Positions 16,652 through 24,581 of a DNA stretch of 55,397 bases are shown here, piece by piece. How positions within the stretch are numbered: position 1 is the first letter of the stretch; every line of letters starts with the position of its first letter. This DNA comes from JBCBSS01 sp039819065 (GTDB taxonomy: Bacteria; Bacteroidota; Bacteroidia; Cytophagales; Cyclobacteriaceae). The stretch covers positions 1 to 55,397 of the forward strand of contig JBCBSS010000031.1 of assembly GCA_039819065.1 (NCBI GenBank), read 5' to 3'. Made by a program: the position numbers and the translations under genes. The notes under the pieces are model-generated. The model made no database searches and was not told where the DNA came from. It saw only the letters and a list, made by a program, of their open reading frames with translations.

Positions 16652-18568
16652 CTATTTATAACTTCTCTGGGTCAGTTGTACTTCTTCAAATGAAAGGTGC
16701 TCTTTGTGCAATTCCGGCTGGCCAGAGCTTTGGTGCTCCCATACCGAGATAAAGCAAAAGTTTTCATCATCCCTTTTCGCTTCGCCTTCATCGGTCTGAT
16801 ATTCTTCACGAAAATGGGCTCCGCAAGACTCATGGCGGGTCAAGGCATCCATCACAATCAGTTGCGCCAGCTCCAGGTAATCACTTACTCTCCCTGCTTT
16901 TTCCAACTCACTATTTAAGTTGTGGTGATCCGCAGGCAAGAGTAAATCCTCATAGAATCGTTTTTCAAGTGATTTGAGTTGTTCCAGGGCGTCCTCAAGG
17001 TCTTTCTTATTTCTAGAAAGCCCGCACTGATTGTAGAGCAATTTGCCAATCTCTTTGTGGAAAGTGTTGGGGCTGGTAGTTCCCTTGATGTTGATAAGTT
17101 TGTTGATATGCGCTTCAATATGCTTTTTAGAAGAAGAGAAAAGCTCATGCTCGGCATCGATCTCTTCGACCTTCGCACCCGCCAAATAATCCATGATGGT
17201 AGTAGGCCCAATAAAGTAGCCATCCACACAGGCTTGCAACAAAGAGTTGGCACCTAACCGGTTGGCGCCATGGTCTGAGAAATTCGCCTCGCCCAGCGCG
17301 AATAAGCCGGGAACTGTGGTCATCAGTTGATAATCCACCCAGAGTCCACCCATCGAAAAATGAGCAGATGGCGCGATCATCATCGGCTCCTCGTAGGCGT
17401 TACGACCGGTGATCTTTTCATACATAGAAAACAAATTCCCGTATCGCTTTTTGATCTCATCTTTACCGAATCGTGTGATGGCATCTTTGAAGTCCAGATA
17501 CACCGCGTTTTTCATAGGCCCTACACCCTTTCCTTGGTCTACCTGGCGCTTAGCGGCTCTAGAGCTGAGGTCCCGTGGGGCCAGGTTTCCGAATGAGGGG
17601 TACTGCCTTTCCAGGTAGTAATCCCGCTCTGCCTCCGGTATCTGATCTGCCGGGCGATCATCTCCTGCCTGTATTGGCACCCAGATGCGTCCGTCGTTTC
17701 TGAGCGACTCGGACATCAACGTCATCTTAGACTGAAAGTCACCCAACAAGGGAAGTGAAGTGGGGTGAAACTGCGTCCAGGATGGTGCGGCAAATCCTGC
17801 TCCGCACTTGTGGGCGCGCCAGATGGCTGTGGCGTTGCATTGCATAGCCAGCGTAGAATAATAGTAGATCTTGCCATAGCCACCGGTTGCCAATACCACT
17901 GCATGGGCGGCATGACTGGTTATTTCACCCGTATCAAGGTTTCTACAGATTACGCCTCGGGCTTGTCCGTCAGCTACAACGAGGTCAAGCATTTCATGAC
18001 GGGTATGCAGTTCTATATTTCCTAAGGATACTTGCCGCATCAATTGTTGATAAGCTCCTTGCATCAGTTGGTGGCCTGTCTCTCCCCTTGCATAAAAAGT
18101 ACGGCTCACTTGCACCCCTCCGAAACTGCGATTGCCGAGGTAGCCGCCATATTCTCGAGCAAAGGGCACACCTTGCGCCACCGCATGGTCAATCAGCGCG
18201 GCTGAGCATTCAGCCAGGCGATATACATTAGCCTCCCTAGCTCGAAAATCACCTCCTTTGATGGTGTCATAGAACATCCGCCAAACCGTGTCGCTGTCGT
18301 TCTTGTAGTTTTTGGCTGCATTAACACCGCCTTGGGCAGCCACAGAATGTGCTCTCCTAGGCGAATCATGATAAGTGAAAACCTCAACCTGAAAGCCTAA
18401 TTCAGCTAATGAAGCCGACACGGCAGAACCTGCCAACCCGGTTCCGACCACAATGACTTTGTGTTTACGGCGCACGGTAGGATTGATCACTTTGCACTGG
18501 GATCTAAATTTGCTCCATTTGACTGTTAAAGGGCCTTCTGGAATTCTCGGATCTAGTTTCATGTCCAA
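16652..18568 (-). CDS. sdhA: Succinate dehydrogenase/fumarate reductase flavoprotein subunit
   Basis: A 638-residue flavoprotein of the Bacteroidota type, whose length is usual for that group. FAD binding is seen in VIVVGTGLAGSAVSASLAELG, the covalent-flavin His lies in the HSVAAQGGVNAA segment, and active-site residues lie in APSAHFSMGGLWVDY and GANRLGANSLLQA. It oxidises succinate to fumarate or the reverse. In related genomes the order is cytochrome b, flavoprotein, iron-sulfur protein; here no cytochrome gene precedes it, and the upstream 0.9 kb holds repeats only. A later ATG two codons in is an alternative start. Confidence 0.95.
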   Translation of the reverse strand: MDMKLDPRIPEGPLTVKWSKFRSQCKVINPTVRRKHKVIVVGTGLAGSAVSASLAELGFQVEVFTYHDSPRRAHSVAAQGGVNAAKNYKNDSDTVWRMFYDTIKGGDFRAREANVYRLAECSAALIDHAVAQGVPFAREYGGYLGNRSFGGVQVSRTFYARGETGHQLMQGAYQQLMRQVSLGNIELHTRHEMLDLVVADGQARGVICRNLDTGEITSHAAHAVVLATGGYGKIYYYSTLAMQCNATAIWRAHKCGAGFAAPSWTQFHPTSLPLLGDFQSKMTLMSESLRNDGRIWVPIQAGDDRPADQIPEAERDYYLERQYPSFGNLAPRDLSSRAAKRQVDQGKGVGPMKNAVYLDFKDAITRFGKDEIKKRYGNLFSMYEKITGRNAYEEPMMIAPSAHFSMGGLWVDYQLMTTVPGLFALGEANFSDHGANRLGANSLLQACVDGYFIGPTTIMDYLAGAKVEEIDAEHELFSSSKKHIEAHINKLINIKGTTSPNTFHKEIGKLLYNQCGLSRNKKDLEDALEQLKSLEKRFYEDLLLPADHHNLNSELEKAGRVSDYLELAQLIVMDALTRHESCGAHFREEYQTDEGEAKRDDENFCFISVWEHQSSGQPELHKEHLSFEEVQLTQRSYK

Positions 18569-18635
18569 ATGCTATCTGTCACATAAAAGCTAGATACATA
18601 AATCGCATCGAGCGATAGACAAAAAAGGTCACCCC

Positions 18636-18643
18636 CAAACCTA
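18636..18643 (-). promoter_or_regulatory. Possible -7 box of the sdhAB operon
   Basis: The minus strand reads TAGGTTTG, an exact match to the Bacteroidota TANNTTTG element, about 68 bp ahead of the sdhA start. I see no clear TTG at the -33 position, so the call is tentative. Confidence 0.35.
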
Positions 18644-19077
18644 ATAAGCGTCATGAATTTTGAGGTGTTTCTCTAGTATGTGCTTATGCGGTGGGTGGGA
18701 ATATGCTTGGATAGTACTTGTTGGTAGGGTTGTGGCAAGGGTTTGTTTTTGATCGCATCAGGCGCCAGTCGGCTAAAACCCCAGCCACAATCGTCACCTC
18801 GACGCAAGGAGAGGTCTATCTATTCGGTATCTTAGGTCGAAATAGATTTCTCACCTACCTATCGGCAGAGGTAGTTGGCATTGCTTATGAGGTGCTTTTG
18901 TAATTCATTGAAAGCCTGTGCTGTTCTTGCCCCATGGTATTCCTAACCAATCTATTAAGTCAAGAAAGAAGCCGACTTAGTAATATCACTCGGTCAGTTC
19001 CAAAAACACCGCTAGGACATTCATACTCCAGTCAGTTTAAGGTAAAGGTATTTTGTCGTGGATTCCTCATCTTAAGA

Positions 19078-19250
19078 CAAAAGATGAGCCCCAGTAGGGG
19101 CGGCCTGTTTATAGCAAATACAGTAATCAAATCTGTTCAAGCGCCGTAGGTGCGACCCAAAAACTAACAGGTCGCACCTACGGCGCTTTTGTTCCTACGT
19201 TCGAATGCTTCGCTAGAACGGTAAGCCCCTACAGGGCTTTTTCACTGTTG
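19078..19250. repeat. REP-like palindrome cluster
   Basis: The centre is a perfect 17-bp stem (GCGCCGTAGGTGCGACC at 19141-19157 and its complement at 19170-19186, 12-base loop) followed by TTTT. On its left is GAGCCCCAGTAGGGGCGGCC followed by CTGTTTATAGCAAA; on its right CCCCTACAGGGG-like sequence (19227-19240). Such GTAGGTGCGACC and CCCCTACAGGG blocks are widespread intergenic palindromes in Bacteroidota, of the kind moved by RAYT transposases. No such transposase gene is in the window. Confidence 0.75.
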
Positions 19251-19458
19251 TAATAATTAGGATGATTCTTTCGATGAAAAATGAACTGTTCAAAGTTTAC
19301 ACAGGAGAAAGAGGGATTATCATTTCGAGCGATCTTTTTGGATTAATAACTGGTTATAATCTTATCCCTTTCTTTTCTTCTGTTCATATCAAAAAATATT
19401 ATTCCGCATCATAATTGTCGTACGACTACCTCCCGAGACGATCTGAATTTGAAAAAAC

Positions 19459-19502
19459 TTGCGTAACCAGTTACATTATTCTAAATTTACGTAACTGGTT
19501 AC
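19459..19502 (+). promoter_or_regulatory. MarR-type operator (two palindromes) overlapping the promoter
   Basis: Two palindromic sites, GTAACCAGTTAC (19463-19474) and GTAACTGGTTAC (19491-19502), are exact reverse complements of each other, centred 28 bp apart. Between them is TAAATTTA (19482-19489), one base from the TANNTTTG -7 box, with a TTG 20 bp upstream (19459-19461). The second site ends 7 bp before the MarR start codon. Binding of the MarR dimer here would block its own promoter. Confidence 0.75.
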
Positions 19503-19509
19503 ATAAATA

Positions 19510-20004
19510 ATGGAAAAAGACTTTCTAAAAGGGTTGGGGTTCACTGGTGTCACCGCCAGAATCAAACGGATTAGTGATAATCTGTTGTATGATGCCAGAA
19601 TGATCTATGAAGAGTCTAACCTGGGCATTGAGCCGAACTGGCACTTGGTATTCCTATTACTTAAAGAAGAAAAACAATTGACAGTAACCCAAATCGCACA
19701 GCGCTTGAAGTTCTCTCACCCGGCGGTTATCAAGATCACCAAGAAAATGAAAGCCTTGGGTTATCTGGATAGTGTTACTGACTCGGTTGATTCCAGAAAG
19801 CAGTTACTCCGACTAACGGAGAAGAGCTTGAAAGCATTACCGAAATTCGAACAAGAATGGGATAGAATCCAAACGCTATTGCAGGACGTCTTTGATGAGG
19901 ATTTGCTGCAGAAGCTCAGTGTCATAGAGGCAAGGTTAGAATGGGAGGGCATTTATCATCGCTACAAAAAGTTGGATACGAAAAAACGGCCTAAGTATGA
20001 CTGA
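19510..20004 (+). CDS. MarR-family transcriptional regulator
   Basis: A 164-residue winged-helix protein. The recognition region is QLTVTQIAQRLKFSHPAVIKITKKMKALGYLDS and the wing is DSVDSRKQLLRLTEK, both typical of MarR. It probably represses its own operon through the two GTAAC-NN-GTTAC palindromes just upstream. It heads a four-gene plus-strand operon (MarR, small membrane protein, acetyltransferase, PLP decarboxylase) and overlaps the next gene by 8 bp. The inducer is unknown. Confidence 0.9.
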   Translation: MEKDFLKGLGFTGVTARIKRISDNLLYDARMIYEESNLGIEPNWHLVFLLLKEEKQLTVTQIAQRLKFSHPAVIKITKKMKALGYLDSVTDSVDSRKQLLRLTEKSLKALPKFEQEWDRIQTLLQDVFDEDLLQKLSVIEARLEWEGIYHRYKKLDTKKRPKYD

Positions 20005-20227
20005 TCTGATCGGGTATATTGCGCTAGGCATTGCTCTGTTGGCTTTGTCCAAAAAGAAGCTCTTAACATTGAAGTGGTGGCACCTTACTTCGAGTGCATT
20101 GTATATCATCTATGGAACCATTATTAGCGCATGGCCGGTGGTAGTGGGTGCGGTACTGTATTGTAGCATGCACATCTATCACCTTGTGAAGCATTATCGT
20201 TCTAATAAAGACGCACAACAAGCTTAA
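19997..20227 (+). CDS. Small membrane protein of unknown function
   Basis: A 76-residue protein with two or three short membrane helices (about residues 3-18, 28-42 and 45-62) and a basic C-terminus. I do not recognise a characterised family. The start overlaps the MarR stop by 8 bp and the stop is 3 bp before the acetyltransferase start, which supports it being a real, co-translated gene. Confidence 0.7.
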   Translation: MTDLIGYIALGIALLALSKKKLLTLKWWHLTSSALYIIYGTIISAWPVVVGAVLYCSMHIYHLVKHYRSNKDAQQA

Positions 20228-20230
20228 GTC

Positions 20231-20713
20231 ATGTTGATTCGAAAAGCCAACGTCAATGACTATGACAAAGTATGGGAGATCTTTGAGCAAGTGATCAAAA
20301 CCGGAGACACCTATGTCTTTCGGCCAGATACACCGAAAAGTGATCTTCCAAAACTTTGGTTCACTGACCAAATGGATACGTATGTTGCGGAAGATGGTGA
20401 TGAGATTCTAGGCACTTATATGATGAAGCCCAATCAAATTGATTTGGGAAGTCATGTGGCTAACTGCGGCTATATGGTGCACCCAAAAGCACAGGGGCGA
20501 GGTATTGGAAAGGAAATGTGCCAGCATTCTATCGAAACCGCGAGAGCCAATGGCTTCAAAGCCATGCAGTTCAATATTGTAGTAAGTACCAATACCCATG
20601 CTGTAACATTGTGGAAGAAATTCGGTTTCGACATAATCGGTGTTGTACCCAATGGGTTCAACCACCAGCAACTTGGGTTTGTAGATACCTACATCATGTA
20701 CAAAACATTGTAA
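20231..20713 (+). CDS. GNAT-family N-acetyltransferase
   Basis: A 160-residue single GNAT domain. The acetyl-CoA binding motif is VHPKAQGRGIGKEMCQ, followed by the typical C-terminal VVSTNTHAVTLWKKFGFDIIGVVPNGF. It transfers an acetyl group to an unknown amine. It is the third gene of the MarR operon; the following decarboxylase makes amines, so acetylation of such a product is conceivable, but that is inference. Confidence 0.9.
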   Translation: MLIRKANVNDYDKVWEIFEQVIKTGDTYVFRPDTPKSDLPKLWFTDQMDTYVAEDGDEILGTYMMKPNQIDLGSHVANCGYMVHPKAQGRGIGKEMCQHSIETARANGFKAMQFNIVVSTNTHAVTLWKKFGFDIIGVVPNGFNHQQLGFVDTYIMYKTL

Positions 20714-20725
20714 CCCCTTTATAGC

Positions 20726-22114
20726 ATGAGCACCTTACAGGATAAAATGTTTTCCGAGATCAATGATCAGCACCTTTTTGAAAAGGCGGCTTCTTATGGT
20801 ATGGACTATTTATCGAAAGCTTTTGAAAGAAACGTATATCCGACCGAAGAGGCTTTGCAAAACCTTTCTGTCTTCGAAGAAAACCTGCCAGAAAAGGCCG
20901 GGGAAGCAGAACAGATATTAGACATGCTACATCAATATGGTTCTCCTGGCACCGTTTCTCAAGTGGCGGGAAGGTACTTTGGCTTTGTAAATGGTGGCGT
21001 GGTGCCTTCCGGATTATTGGCTAAAAACCTGTCCATCTTCTGGGATCAGAATACGGCCATGCAAGTCATCTCTCCCATTGCTTCCAAATTGGAAACGGTG
21101 GTGCAACGATGGTTGGTCGATCTTTTCGGGCTCCCAGCCGAGACGGTGATTGGTTTCGTGAGTGGCACATCGATGGCTAACTTCTGTGGTTTGGCCGCTG
21201 CCCGTTATCGCCTGTTGCAAAAGCAGGGTTGGGATATCACTGAACAGGGGTTATTTGACGCACCCAAGATCCGAGTGATCACCAGCAGACAGGCTCATTC
21301 TACCATTCTAAAGGCTATTTCCATGGTTGGGTTAGGCAAGGGCAATATAGAATGGGTGGATGTAGATGATCAGGGTCGCATTATACCAGAAGCGATTCCG
21401 GAGTTGGATGAAACGTGTTTGCTCATTCTACAAGCGGGTAATGTAAACAGTGGTGCCTTTGATAACTTCGAAAGCATTTGCCGAAAAGCCAAAGACCGTG
21501 GTGCCTGGATTCACATCGATGGAGCATTTGGGCTCTGGGCGGCTGGCACTTCTCGCCTCAATCACTTGACCAAAGGCTTTGAATGGGCTGATTCATGGGC
21601 TGTTGACGGGCATAAGACACTGAATACGCCTTATGATTCTGGTCTTATTCTATGTAGCGATAAGGAGGCATTGGTCTCATCATTGCACATGACGGGCGGG
21701 TACATTATTCTGGGAGAAGAGCGAGACGGTATGTTCTACACTCCGGAAATGTCCAGAAGGGCCAGGGTGATTGAGTTGTGGGCTACCCTAAAGTATTTGG
21801 GCAAAGAGGGCATTGACCAGATGATTTACGGCCTTCACGAAAGAGCGAAGCAATTTGCCAAGTTACTCGAACCAATTGACGGCTTCGAAGTCTTGAATGA
21901 CGTGGTTTTTAATCAAGTGATTGTACGCTGTGAAAATGATGAGCTTACGGAAAAAGTAATGGCACAGATTCAAGCTTTGCGAGAATGCTGGGTAGGAGGC
22001 TCCCTATGGGAGGGTAGAAAGGTAATTCGTATTAGTGTGTGTTCATGGGCGACTACCGAAGAGGACGTGGCCCGGTCGGTAAAGTCATTTGAAAAAGCCT
22101 TGGCAATGGTGTAA
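20726..22114 (+). CDS. PLP-dependent group II decarboxylase family enzyme
   Basis: A 462-residue fold-type I PLP enzyme of the aromatic-L-amino-acid/glutamate decarboxylase family. The PLP lysine is in WAVDGHKTLNTPYDSG, the PLP-stacking and Asp residues are in AGNVNSGAFD and WIHIDGAFGLWA, and RWLVDLFGLP is the usual N-terminal segment. The product is likely an amine plus CO2. The substrate cannot be set by eye. It is the last gene of the MarR operon and is followed by a hairpin at 22117-22156. Confidence 0.9.
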   Translation: MSTLQDKMFSEINDQHLFEKAASYGMDYLSKAFERNVYPTEEALQNLSVFEENLPEKAGEAEQILDMLHQYGSPGTVSQVAGRYFGFVNGGVVPSGLLAKNLSIFWDQNTAMQVISPIASKLETVVQRWLVDLFGLPAETVIGFVSGTSMANFCGLAAARYRLLQKQGWDITEQGLFDAPKIRVITSRQAHSTILKAISMVGLGKGNIEWVDVDDQGRIIPEAIPELDETCLLILQAGNVNSGAFDNFESICRKAKDRGAWIHIDGAFGLWAAGTSRLNHLTKGFEWADSWAVDGHKTLNTPYDSGLILCSDKEALVSSLHMTGGYIILGEERDGMFYTPEMSRRARVIELWATLKYLGKEGIDQMIYGLHERAKQFAKLLEPIDGFEVLNDVVFNQVIVRCENDELTEKVMAQIQALRECWVGGSLWEGRKVIRISVCSWATTEEDVARSVKSFEKALAMV

Positions 22115-22116
22115 AA

Positions 22117-22156
22117 CGAACATTCCTGTTTGTTTAGGAGCGAACAAGAATGTTCG
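22117..22156. terminator. Inverted repeat after the decarboxylase gene
   Basis: Arms CGAACATTCCTGTTTG (22117-22132) and CGAACAAGAATGTTCG (22141-22156) pair with two mismatches around an 8-base loop. It starts 2 bp after the decarboxylase stop and lies between convergent genes, so it may terminate transcription. There is no run of T, and the sequence resembles a dispersed palindromic repeat. Confidence 0.5.
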
Positions 22157-22168
22157 CTGTACATCCCC

Positions 22169-22984
22169 TTACTCAGAATCCACCGAGTTGCTAGTCTCAA
22201 TGATCTCAATGAAGTTACCTGCTGGATCTTGACAAATAATGGAATCTGTCAAGTCCTTAAAGACCACCTCATTATTTTGCAGGTGCCTTTTAATAGTGGC
22301 CATGTCTGAAGTGGAAAACATGAGTACCATCTGAGGAGAAGTGCCATAGTCTCTTTGGCTATCCGTTAAGCCTTCTTTACAATGGATCATAAAGGCAAAG
22401 CTCCCATCGGCATGCTTAAGCGGTAAAGCAGCAGGCAAATAAGCCCTCGACCACTCTTCAAAACCCAGAATATCTTCATAGAATTGAGTAGCAGTTTCCA
22501 TATTACTGATGGTTACACCAGTATTATAGATCTTCAAGCCTTGAAAGGTCGGCACTTGCCTGATTTGTACTTCTATTAAGTTCAATACGTTACCAGAAGG
22601 GTCTTCAAAAGGTATCGATATACCCACGCCATTTCGCTGTAACAGGGAATCAAAAAACGGTATGCCTTGCTCACGAAAATGGTCAATTCTAGGGAGTAGC
22701 TTGGCCGTTTGAATGGCTAGTCCAGTTCTGGCTACTTTAGGGTAGTCGGAAGTAGTCTGAGAATTGGATTTCTGTAAATAAATGGGCCAGCTACCTGTTT
22801 TGAGTACTACTTCACTCTCATTTTTGTCTTTGACTTCGAACCCTAGTGTTCCTTGGTAAAAGTCAAGGCTAGATTCCAGAGAGTTTACAAAAACTCTGAG
22901 GCCATGAAACTTGAGGTGATTTTGACTCACTACGTACTCATGGCCACAAAGCAATACACATATTAAAATGATTCTGACCTTCAT
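22169..22984 (-). CDS. Exported protein with two VOC (glyoxalase-like) domains
   Basis: A 271-residue protein with an N-terminal signal (VRIILICVLLCGHEYVVSQ) and two tandem VOC modules: LKFHGLRVFVNSLESSLDFY starts the first and YNTGVTISNMETATQFYEDIL the second, each ending in a PxGN-type strand (DPSGNVLNLIE, DPAGNFIEIIE). VOC proteins bind metal and act in isomerisation, dioxygenation or drug binding; which one applies here is unknown. It converges on the MarR operon and has a long repeat-filled region upstream. Confidence 0.82.
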   Translation of the reverse strand: MKVRIILICVLLCGHEYVVSQNHLKFHGLRVFVNSLESSLDFYQGTLGFEVKDKNESEVVLKTGSWPIYLQKSNSQTTSDYPKVARTGLAIQTAKLLPRIDHFREQGIPFFDSLLQRNGVGISIPFEDPSGNVLNLIEVQIRQVPTFQGLKIYNTGVTISNMETATQFYEDILGFEEWSRAYLPAALPLKHADGSFAFMIHCKEGLTDSQRDYGTSPQMVLMFSTSDMATIKRHLQNNEVVFKDLTDSIICQDPAGNFIEIIETSNSVDSE

Positions 22985-23518
22985 TGTCTTTTCATTGGGG
23001 GAGTTTCTGTTGAAGCTATCTTTTAAAGTAGTGCTTACCCCTTGTATTCCTCCCGACCGATCGGCGGGAGACTCCCTAGAGCAACGGAACTGCGTAATAT
23101 CTTCATAAGCGTCAATTCGTCATTCTACGGTTCGTGACGCAGGAACGAATCCGTAGCATCTCATTTTCAGCCACTGTTGGTGGTGCTTCGATCTTCCTAG
23201 TAATTAGATTACTTGGAGTAATCTAATTACTTTCCATCCACCCCCCACCACCGCCAGCGGGGGACAGCTAGAACTGCTCTATTGCTTGTTTAACGTGACT
23301 TATGCTATCGCTCTTTGCATTATTAAAGTAGAATCTTAGCCACAGTGTTCATTTCAATAACATGGCTGTATTGACGTATTTCTATATACTTCTACTTTAT
23401 TCTATTTATTTCCAGTTTCTAACTTCCAACTTCTAATAGCGACTGGATGGCTTCGTCGTACCTCCTCGCAATGACAGCCAGAATATCGGTCTTACGTCTT
23501 TCTTCTTATGTCTGATTT
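22985..23518. other. Gene-free region with repeats
   Basis: A 534-bp stretch without a supported gene. Its left part carries a CTTGTATTCC..palindrome..ACTCCC element (23040-23080) related to one at 28290-28335. From about 23113 onward it is copy A of a roughly 400-bp non-coding repeat, listed separately. Confidence 0.7.
23113..23516. repeat. About 400-bp non-coding repeat, copy A (inverted to 47383-47812)
   Basis: Copy A matches the reverse complement of 47383-47812 in a string of blocks: CGTCATTC, ATCTCATTTTCAGCC, a 14-bp perfect stem at 23200-23230 (GTAATTAGATTACT and complement), the CCGCCAGCGGGGGACAG block (23236-23267), AGAATCTTAGCCA, CATTTCAATAACAT, TCTATTTATTTCC, TCTAACTTCCAACTTCT and GCAATGA.AGCCAGAA. 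No open frame is shared between the copies, so the unit is non-coding. Confidence 0.75.
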
Positions 23519-23992
23519 TCATTGCCTCCTCATATTAAAAACCTCCGTCCAGGTTTTGTCGCCATCTTTGAGGTTGAGGCGAATTTCCATTTTGTCATCA
23601 CCTATGCGCTCGAAGACCAGGCCCTTCATTTCAATCTTATCCTTGTTGTATTCAACCATTTTAAAAGTGACGTACTCTTCTTTTTCTTCCCATGCTTTCA
23701 GTTCAGGAGTAAAGTGCTTGAGCCGCATGCCGGTTTCATCCAGTACGATGAACTCGTAAAAGTTAAGTGATCCATCTCCTTTGTGGTGTCTGTAGATACC
23801 CATCATGGTGCCGTCCTCGGCGGGTTTCGACCAGACTTCTTCTGATGTTCCCCCGAATCCGTCGCCGACCCAATGACCGGCGAGCCAGGCGTATTCGTGA
23901 TTGTTTTCTTTCTCTGTGCTATCAATCAGCAGGAAACTAAGCAGTGTGATAGTTGCAATACTTAGTGATGCAATGGTTAAATAACGTTTCAT
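23519..23992 (-). CDS. Exported protein of the DUF6265 type
   Basis: A 157-residue protein with an N-terminal hydrophobic signal (LTIASLSIATITLLSFLLI). The mature part has the WLAGHWVGDGFGG start, EEVWSKPAEDGTMMGIYRH and FERIGDDKMEIRLN, a lipocalin-like small-molecule-binding pattern that I recall as DUF6265. Function is unknown. It is the third gene of the ECF sigma operon, 11 bp after the YCII fusion gene, so it is likely one of the sigma factor's outputs. Confidence 0.75.
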   Translation of the reverse strand: MKRYLTIASLSIATITLLSFLLIDSTEKENNHEYAWLAGHWVGDGFGGTSEEVWSKPAEDGTMMGIYRHHKGDGSLNFYEFIVLDETGMRLKHFTPELKAWEEKEEYVTFKMVEYNKDKIEMKGLVFERIGDDKMEIRLNLKDGDKTWTEVFNMRRQ

Positions 23993-24003
23993 ATCTTTTG
24001 CTT

Positions 24004-24579
24004 TTATCTGACTATAAATGGTTTGACTTCTATTCTACCGCCATACTTGATGTGCGGATTTTCTTGGGCTACCTCTATGGCTTGCTCAAGTGATTCAGCT
24101 TCCAGCACGAAGTAGCCGGTGGTGAGGTGTGGTTTGAAAGCTGATTGGTAATCCAAACTATCTGATGGACCTACGAACACGGCTTTATTATCCAATTCCT
24201 GGCCTGTGATGGTCACGCCTTTCGCGAATGTGCCTTCCATCCAAGTCTTGTATTCATTGAACATATCCATAGGATCTCCCGGTTGGAAGCTTTCGGTTTC
24301 ATGTAACAAAAGCATGTAGCCCATTTCGGGATTGATCTCCAATACGTCTGCTTTTCCCGTTTGTGTATATTGGCCTACAAAAAAGAAAACGACGGCAATG
24401 GCTGCCGCTGCCGCCCATTGTACCCAAGGTAAGCGTCGCTGATTATCATTGATCAGCCCTTCTTGCTTGAGTGCATTTACAATCTGATCTTCCAGCGCTG
24501 GTGATGTTGGCTTTTCTGTCTGAAGCTGTCGAAATAGCTTCTTTTCTTCCTCTGATAAGTGCTCCTCGTTCATATCCAT
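24004..24579 (-). CDS. Anti-sigma-like membrane protein fused to a YCII domain
   Basis: A 191-residue protein. Residues 1-50 are a charged helical cytoplasmic region (LSEEEKKLFRQL..ALEDQIVNALKQE), 51-70 one membrane helix, and about 86-190 a YCII-like domain (GYMLLLHETESF at its start; GYFVLEAESLEQAIEVAQENP and GGRIEVKPF at its end). The layout places the YCII domain outside the inner membrane and the N-terminal part where an anti-sigma factor would bind. The gene starts 2 bp after the ECF sigma stop. Soluble YCII (DGPF) proteins are known partners of some ECF groups, but a membrane-tethered fusion is unusual. The anti-sigma role is inference; no zinc-binding HxxxCxxC is seen. Confidence 0.75.
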   Translation of the reverse strand: MDMNEEHLSEEEKKLFRQLQTEKPTSPALEDQIVNALKQEGLINDNQRRLPWVQWAAAAAIAVVFFFVGQYTQTGKADVLEINPEMGYMLLLHETESFQPGDPMDMFNEYKTWMEGTFAKGVTITGQELDNKAVFVGPSDSLDYQSAFKPHLTTGYFVLEAESLEQAIEVAQENPHIKYGGRIEVKPFIVR

Positions 24580-24581
24580 AG

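Larger units (their letters stand above)
18569..19440. other. Gene-free region with degenerate palindromic repeats
   Basis: Together with the MarR promoter this makes a 941-bp stretch with no gene that I can support. The only open frames are about 60-70 codons with no family-like features. The right half carries a cluster of REP-like palindromes (19075-19250). On the left a possible -7 box for the sdh operon is seen at 18636-18643. The missing sdhC gene would be expected here and is not found in any frame. Confidence 0.7.

Noticed and set aside
18718..19149. Two plus-strand frames of 61 and 71 codons upstream of the MarR gene, checked as possible remains of sdhC
   Set aside because: They are on the wrong strand for the sdh operon, lack the membrane helices and histidines of cytochrome b, and one overlaps the REP cluster.
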